Source: Vigna angularis
Taxonomy: Eukaryota > Streptophyta > Magnoliopsida > Fabales > Fabaceae
DNA: 64,000 nt
Direction of reading: 5' to 3'
Assembly: GCF_016808095.1 (NCBI RefSeq)
Contig: NC_068970.1
Span: 26,642,501 to 26,706,500 of the forward strand
The translations under genes were made by a program, and so were the position numbers. This document shows positions 61,023 to 64,000 of this stretch, one piece after another. Position 1 is the stretch's first letter; each line of letters starts with the position of its first letter. Below the pieces are notes generated by a model. The model had not been told where the DNA came from. It saw only the letters and a list, made by a program, of their open reading frames with translations, and searched no databases.

Positions 61023-63501
61023 ATATGTATATATGTATGGATAAATATGTGTGTGTACCAAATTTACATTTTGCATCAGCTTCTAAAATCTACTTTTGTA
61101 ATATTTAATTCCAAATTTAACGATAATGTCTTTATATCTTTTAGATATATTATCTTCATCTTCTTTTTATCTTTTATCTTTAGTTAGTTTTTATTATTTC
61201 TTATTTGTATTTTGGGCTTAACTCATATTGTTAGTGATTCTTGTTTAGGTATTTCTTTAGAATTTAGTTGTTTTCAAAGTATGAATTTTATTTAATTTTA
61301 TAACTTGCAGTGCAACTTATTTGAATTTGTTTTTTAAAAGGTCTACTTTTACTTTTACTAATGATGTACGATGCAATTTTATTTGGACTACTTTAGGATA
61401 ATTTTTTGATTTTTTTAAGATTTAAGTAATTTAATAAAAAATGTACAAAAAAAGAAAAATACAAAATTAAGAAGCATCCATGGATATCTTTTAGTATAAA
61501 ATATTCTGCAAACAATTTTGAAGCAAGTATCCAATGGGTAACGTGGCAAAAAGTTTTCAGATAGAAACGGGTACTACCCTTGTCACTCGAACTTGTTGTC
61601 ATCTTCACTCTAATTATTTGAATATTGGTGTTAACCTGAACGAAAATGTTGTTGCTATCTCAACTCAATGTCCCCCATCTAGTGCCTAGTAGGTACTCAG
61701 TGTCATAACATTGTTGTATTTCCGATGATCGTCTTTGCTTATCGTGCAATGATCAGAGGTGACAATTCTGGTTTTTAATAAATGTAATGAAATGTTTAGT
61801 CTCACTTTCTAATTTTCCGATGTCTATTTCCTTGAAGTTTCAGTTCCTACTTACCCTTGTACAAATCTAGGTCCGTCTTTGTTAAAAAGGGCTAAGGGAT
61901 ATTTATTGATGTATTTTTGGTCATTGTATCAAAATGGGAAATAATGTGTGAAGATTGGCTCACTGAAATCTTTTCTAATGGTTCCTGAACTGTCTAACTA
62001 TACCATCTATACCAGACGGTTGAGTAGATGATATGCAACTTCTACCATATGTGGTGAGACTATCTATTTAGTCTCTTAGCATTCACTAAGATTTGGACCT
62101 TCTAGAGAAACTGTTTAAGTGACTTTCCTGTCCAATAGTGGGAAATACTGTTCACATGTTTTCCTCATTAGTTTAGGTCACGTAAGTTATAGAATTTGTT
62201 ATAACGGTATTGTTGTATAAATAGGAACTTTATATCATCAGTTGTGTTGTGATTAAATTTGAGTTTTGCCTGATTGAGAGTTTACTGCGAGAGAAAAATT
62301 ACAAGTTGTAAACTCTAATTATAGTGAATTATGTTGTGGACGGAGATTGAAGTTCGTTGACCCTTCAATTGAACCACATTTGTGATTCTTTCTTGTTCTT
62401 TGGCTTACCTTCTGCCTACTATGCTTGCGGGTTTCTGGTATCATATATTGTTTGTGTGGTAGACGCATCTGTAGTGGGCTTATTTGAGTTATTCCACAAC
62501 ATAATGTTTGATACATTGTTGGTAACTTAGGTGTTTCCTTCTGATTTTATCACATGCATACTTGTAGTATTTAGTTGAATTATTCACATATATTAATTGT
62601 CATCTGTTACTGAAGTTTTTAAGGACCTGGTTTGTTGACTGTTTCATGGCAAGCTTTATTGATATTCACAGTTGGGTTGTGAACATGTTATACTGCTATA
62701 CATTGCACATATTAGTTAATAGAGATTATCTTTCATCCTGGACAGGAATGAATTATGCAAAATTGGTTACCATGAAACAGAGAGTTTATCTTTCATGGGC
62801 ATTCGGTTTTTAGACTTGCTTTATCTCTGTAAGCATTTGCTTACTCTACTGTCAATAACGAACATTTTTTTATACACTGGCTTCTTATTAATTCAGGACC
62901 ACTATTTCCACATTTAGAGCTCTGTTCAATTGGTCAAATTTGTCTGCCTGTGATATGGGAACGACCTGACCTGGATAGATACTGAATGTCATGATTTTCT
63001 TGATTTGTATTGTAATTAATATCCTCTTTTGTGAATTTTGTAGATATCAAGTGATGAATCAGTTGAAACTGCAAAACAATTAGCACTCCAGGAAGGCTTG
63101 CTGGTTAGTCCTTCATATTTTTCAACCCTTTGTGTATTTTAAGTTTCTCAATGTGTTTTGGTGTGCATGTCCTGTGCACTTACACACAACGAGACATGCC
63201 CGAGTTGGTTGAAACAATCATGCACAAGATCATGTTATTTAGTACACTCACCGTATTAAACGTTAGTTATATTCAAGAATGATACTTACCAAACCCTGTT
63301 GTATAGAACATAAGAACATGTGTATTATCTAGTCACACCTTAATTCTGATATAAATGTAAAGCTCATATGCGTTTGCTTTATACTTTGCCTCTTACATGC
63401 TAATTTCAATTGGAGAACAGGTGGGAATTTCTTCTGGAGCTGCTGCCGCAGCTGCTTTGAAGGTTGGAAAGAGGCCTGAAAATGCAGGAAAACTTATTGG
63501 G
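55550..63501 (+). CDS. OASB: O-acetylserine(thiol)lyase / cysteine synthase, plastid type, 3' end outside window
   Basis: Exons 55550..55777, 56322..56431, 57211..57268, 58356..58619, 59994..60131, 60354..60405, 60505..60584, 63044..63103, 63421..63501, all with GT-AG introns and one open frame of 357 codons. Plant plastid forms have about 390, so one last exon of about 35 codons lies beyond 64000. Residues 1-60 form a Ser/Arg-rich transit peptide with VVCKAVS at its end, as in plastid OAS-B. PLP sites: Lys111 in SVKDR (Schiff base), TSGNTG at 139-144 (substrate loop) and GTGGT at 246-250 (phosphate loop). The enzyme makes cysteine from O-acetylserine and sulfide in the stroma and can bind serine acetyltransferase. 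The ATG context caacaacaATGG is good. OAS-B is preferred over the mitochondrial isoform from the transit peptide. Confidence 0.95.
59794..59829 (+). repeat. C22-G-T13 homopolymer tracts in OASTL intron 4
   Basis: Twenty-two C (59794-59815), one G, then thirteen T. It lies in the intron between exons 4 and 5, about 165 bp before the acceptor. Confidence 0.9.
60905..60938. repeat. Perfect 11 bp hairpin in OASTL intron 7
   Basis: Arms cgggtatcaca (60905-60915) and tgtgatacccg (60928-60938) are exact inverted copies around a 12 bp loop. It may be part of an old MITE, but no element ends were found. Confidence 0.7.
60982..61020. repeat. (TA)n microsatellite in OASTL intron 7
   Basis: Thirty-nine uninterrupted bases of alternating T and A. 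Confidence 0.95.
61947..62501 (+). mobile_element. 555 bp solo LTR (copia-like) in OASTL intron 7
   Basis: The unit starts TGTGAAGATTGG and ends CCACAACA, with TAATG on both sides (61942-61946, 62502-62506). The right part (ttgtaaactctaattatag, then gtgaattatgttgtggacg) resembles the transcribed part of copia-type LTRs in plants. No internal domain or second LTR is present, so it is a solo LTR, in the sense direction of the gene. Orientation and copia lineage are inferred from that stretch. Confidence 0.7.
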
Positions 63502-64000
63502 GTATGCATATTTCCTACGAAAAAGATCAAAATCTATACATAGTTTGTATAAGGAATTTACTCCATCTAGAGAAGGATCTTTGCTGAATTTACAAAAGCA
63601 TCATGCAGATAGAGTTCTCATTTTACCAATCTGATCATATTATGTTTTTTCTTAACAACCTAACCTTCGAGATAAGATCTAGATTTTGGTTCTTGAGGAT
63701 AAGTGTGGTATTGTAGTCCTGTTCACTAGTATACGATATTATATAAGTATCCTGTTGCTTGCATTGTAGGACACTGTAATTCTTATCCATTTAGCTTATA
63801 CATGGTTGTCTTGTCGTATTTGCTCATCCTTATGCATTCATGGTTATACATTGATTTTTCTACGATGTGCTCAGTGTGAATCTACCTAGTATTCAGGCTT
63901 AAAAGGCTGCAAATGCTTTTCATTGTTTATTATGTACTTTCCCCCGCTATTATTGTGGGCTAAGTTTCTTTTCTCTTTCCTTTCTTTTATGGTTGCACAA

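Overview
This window is plant nuclear DNA, most likely from a legume and plausibly a phaseoloid such as Vigna, Phaseolus or Glycine. The signs are GT-AG multi-exon genes, AT-rich intergenic DNA, plant transposon families (MULE, hAT, CACTA, Ty3/gypsy, Ty1/copia, LINE) and host genes found only in plants. The species is inferred from repeat style and was not tested.

Layout: 1-16.4 kb is a nest of transposons. A decayed MULE on the minus strand is broken by a 520 bp terminal-inverted-repeat element and by a TG...CA insertion that itself holds a gypsy-type solo LTR. Its upstream flank holds an almost intact gypsy element (8293-16410) with 699 bp LTRs and a perfect 5 bp target duplication. 17.6-18.3 kb carries a small two-exon gene for a predicted plastid, possibly thylakoid-lumen, protein. 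19.0-30.3 kb is a complete 13-exon minus-strand gene for a SAC9-type phosphoinositide phosphatase (1632 aa). 30.3-42.2 kb is gene-poor: a copia pol fragment, a decayed plant-transposon ORF, AT-rich DNA and a 2.8 kb LTR-like unit. 42.2-51.1 kb is an 8.85 kb hAT element with perfect 14 bp inverted ends and a near-perfect 8 bp target duplication. A 3.94 kb CACTA element sits in the last exon of its transposase. The CACTA carries pieces of an ABC transporter gene and an INDETERMINATE-DOMAIN zinc-finger gene, and the hAT carries an importin-like piece with its intron. 51.1-55.3 kb is AT-rich with one Harbinger-like MITE. From 55.55 kb to the right edge runs a plastid O-acetylserine(thiol)lyase (cysteine synthase) gene, nine exons seen and the last one outside the window.

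The three host genes are unrelated in function: phosphoinositide turnover, plastid cysteine synthesis and an unassigned plastid protein. They form no operon or cluster. The most unusual content is the nested, gene-fragment-carrying hAT/CACTA pair and the gypsy element whose pol frame runs into its own 3' LTR. I saw no tRNA, rRNA or CRISPR locus.
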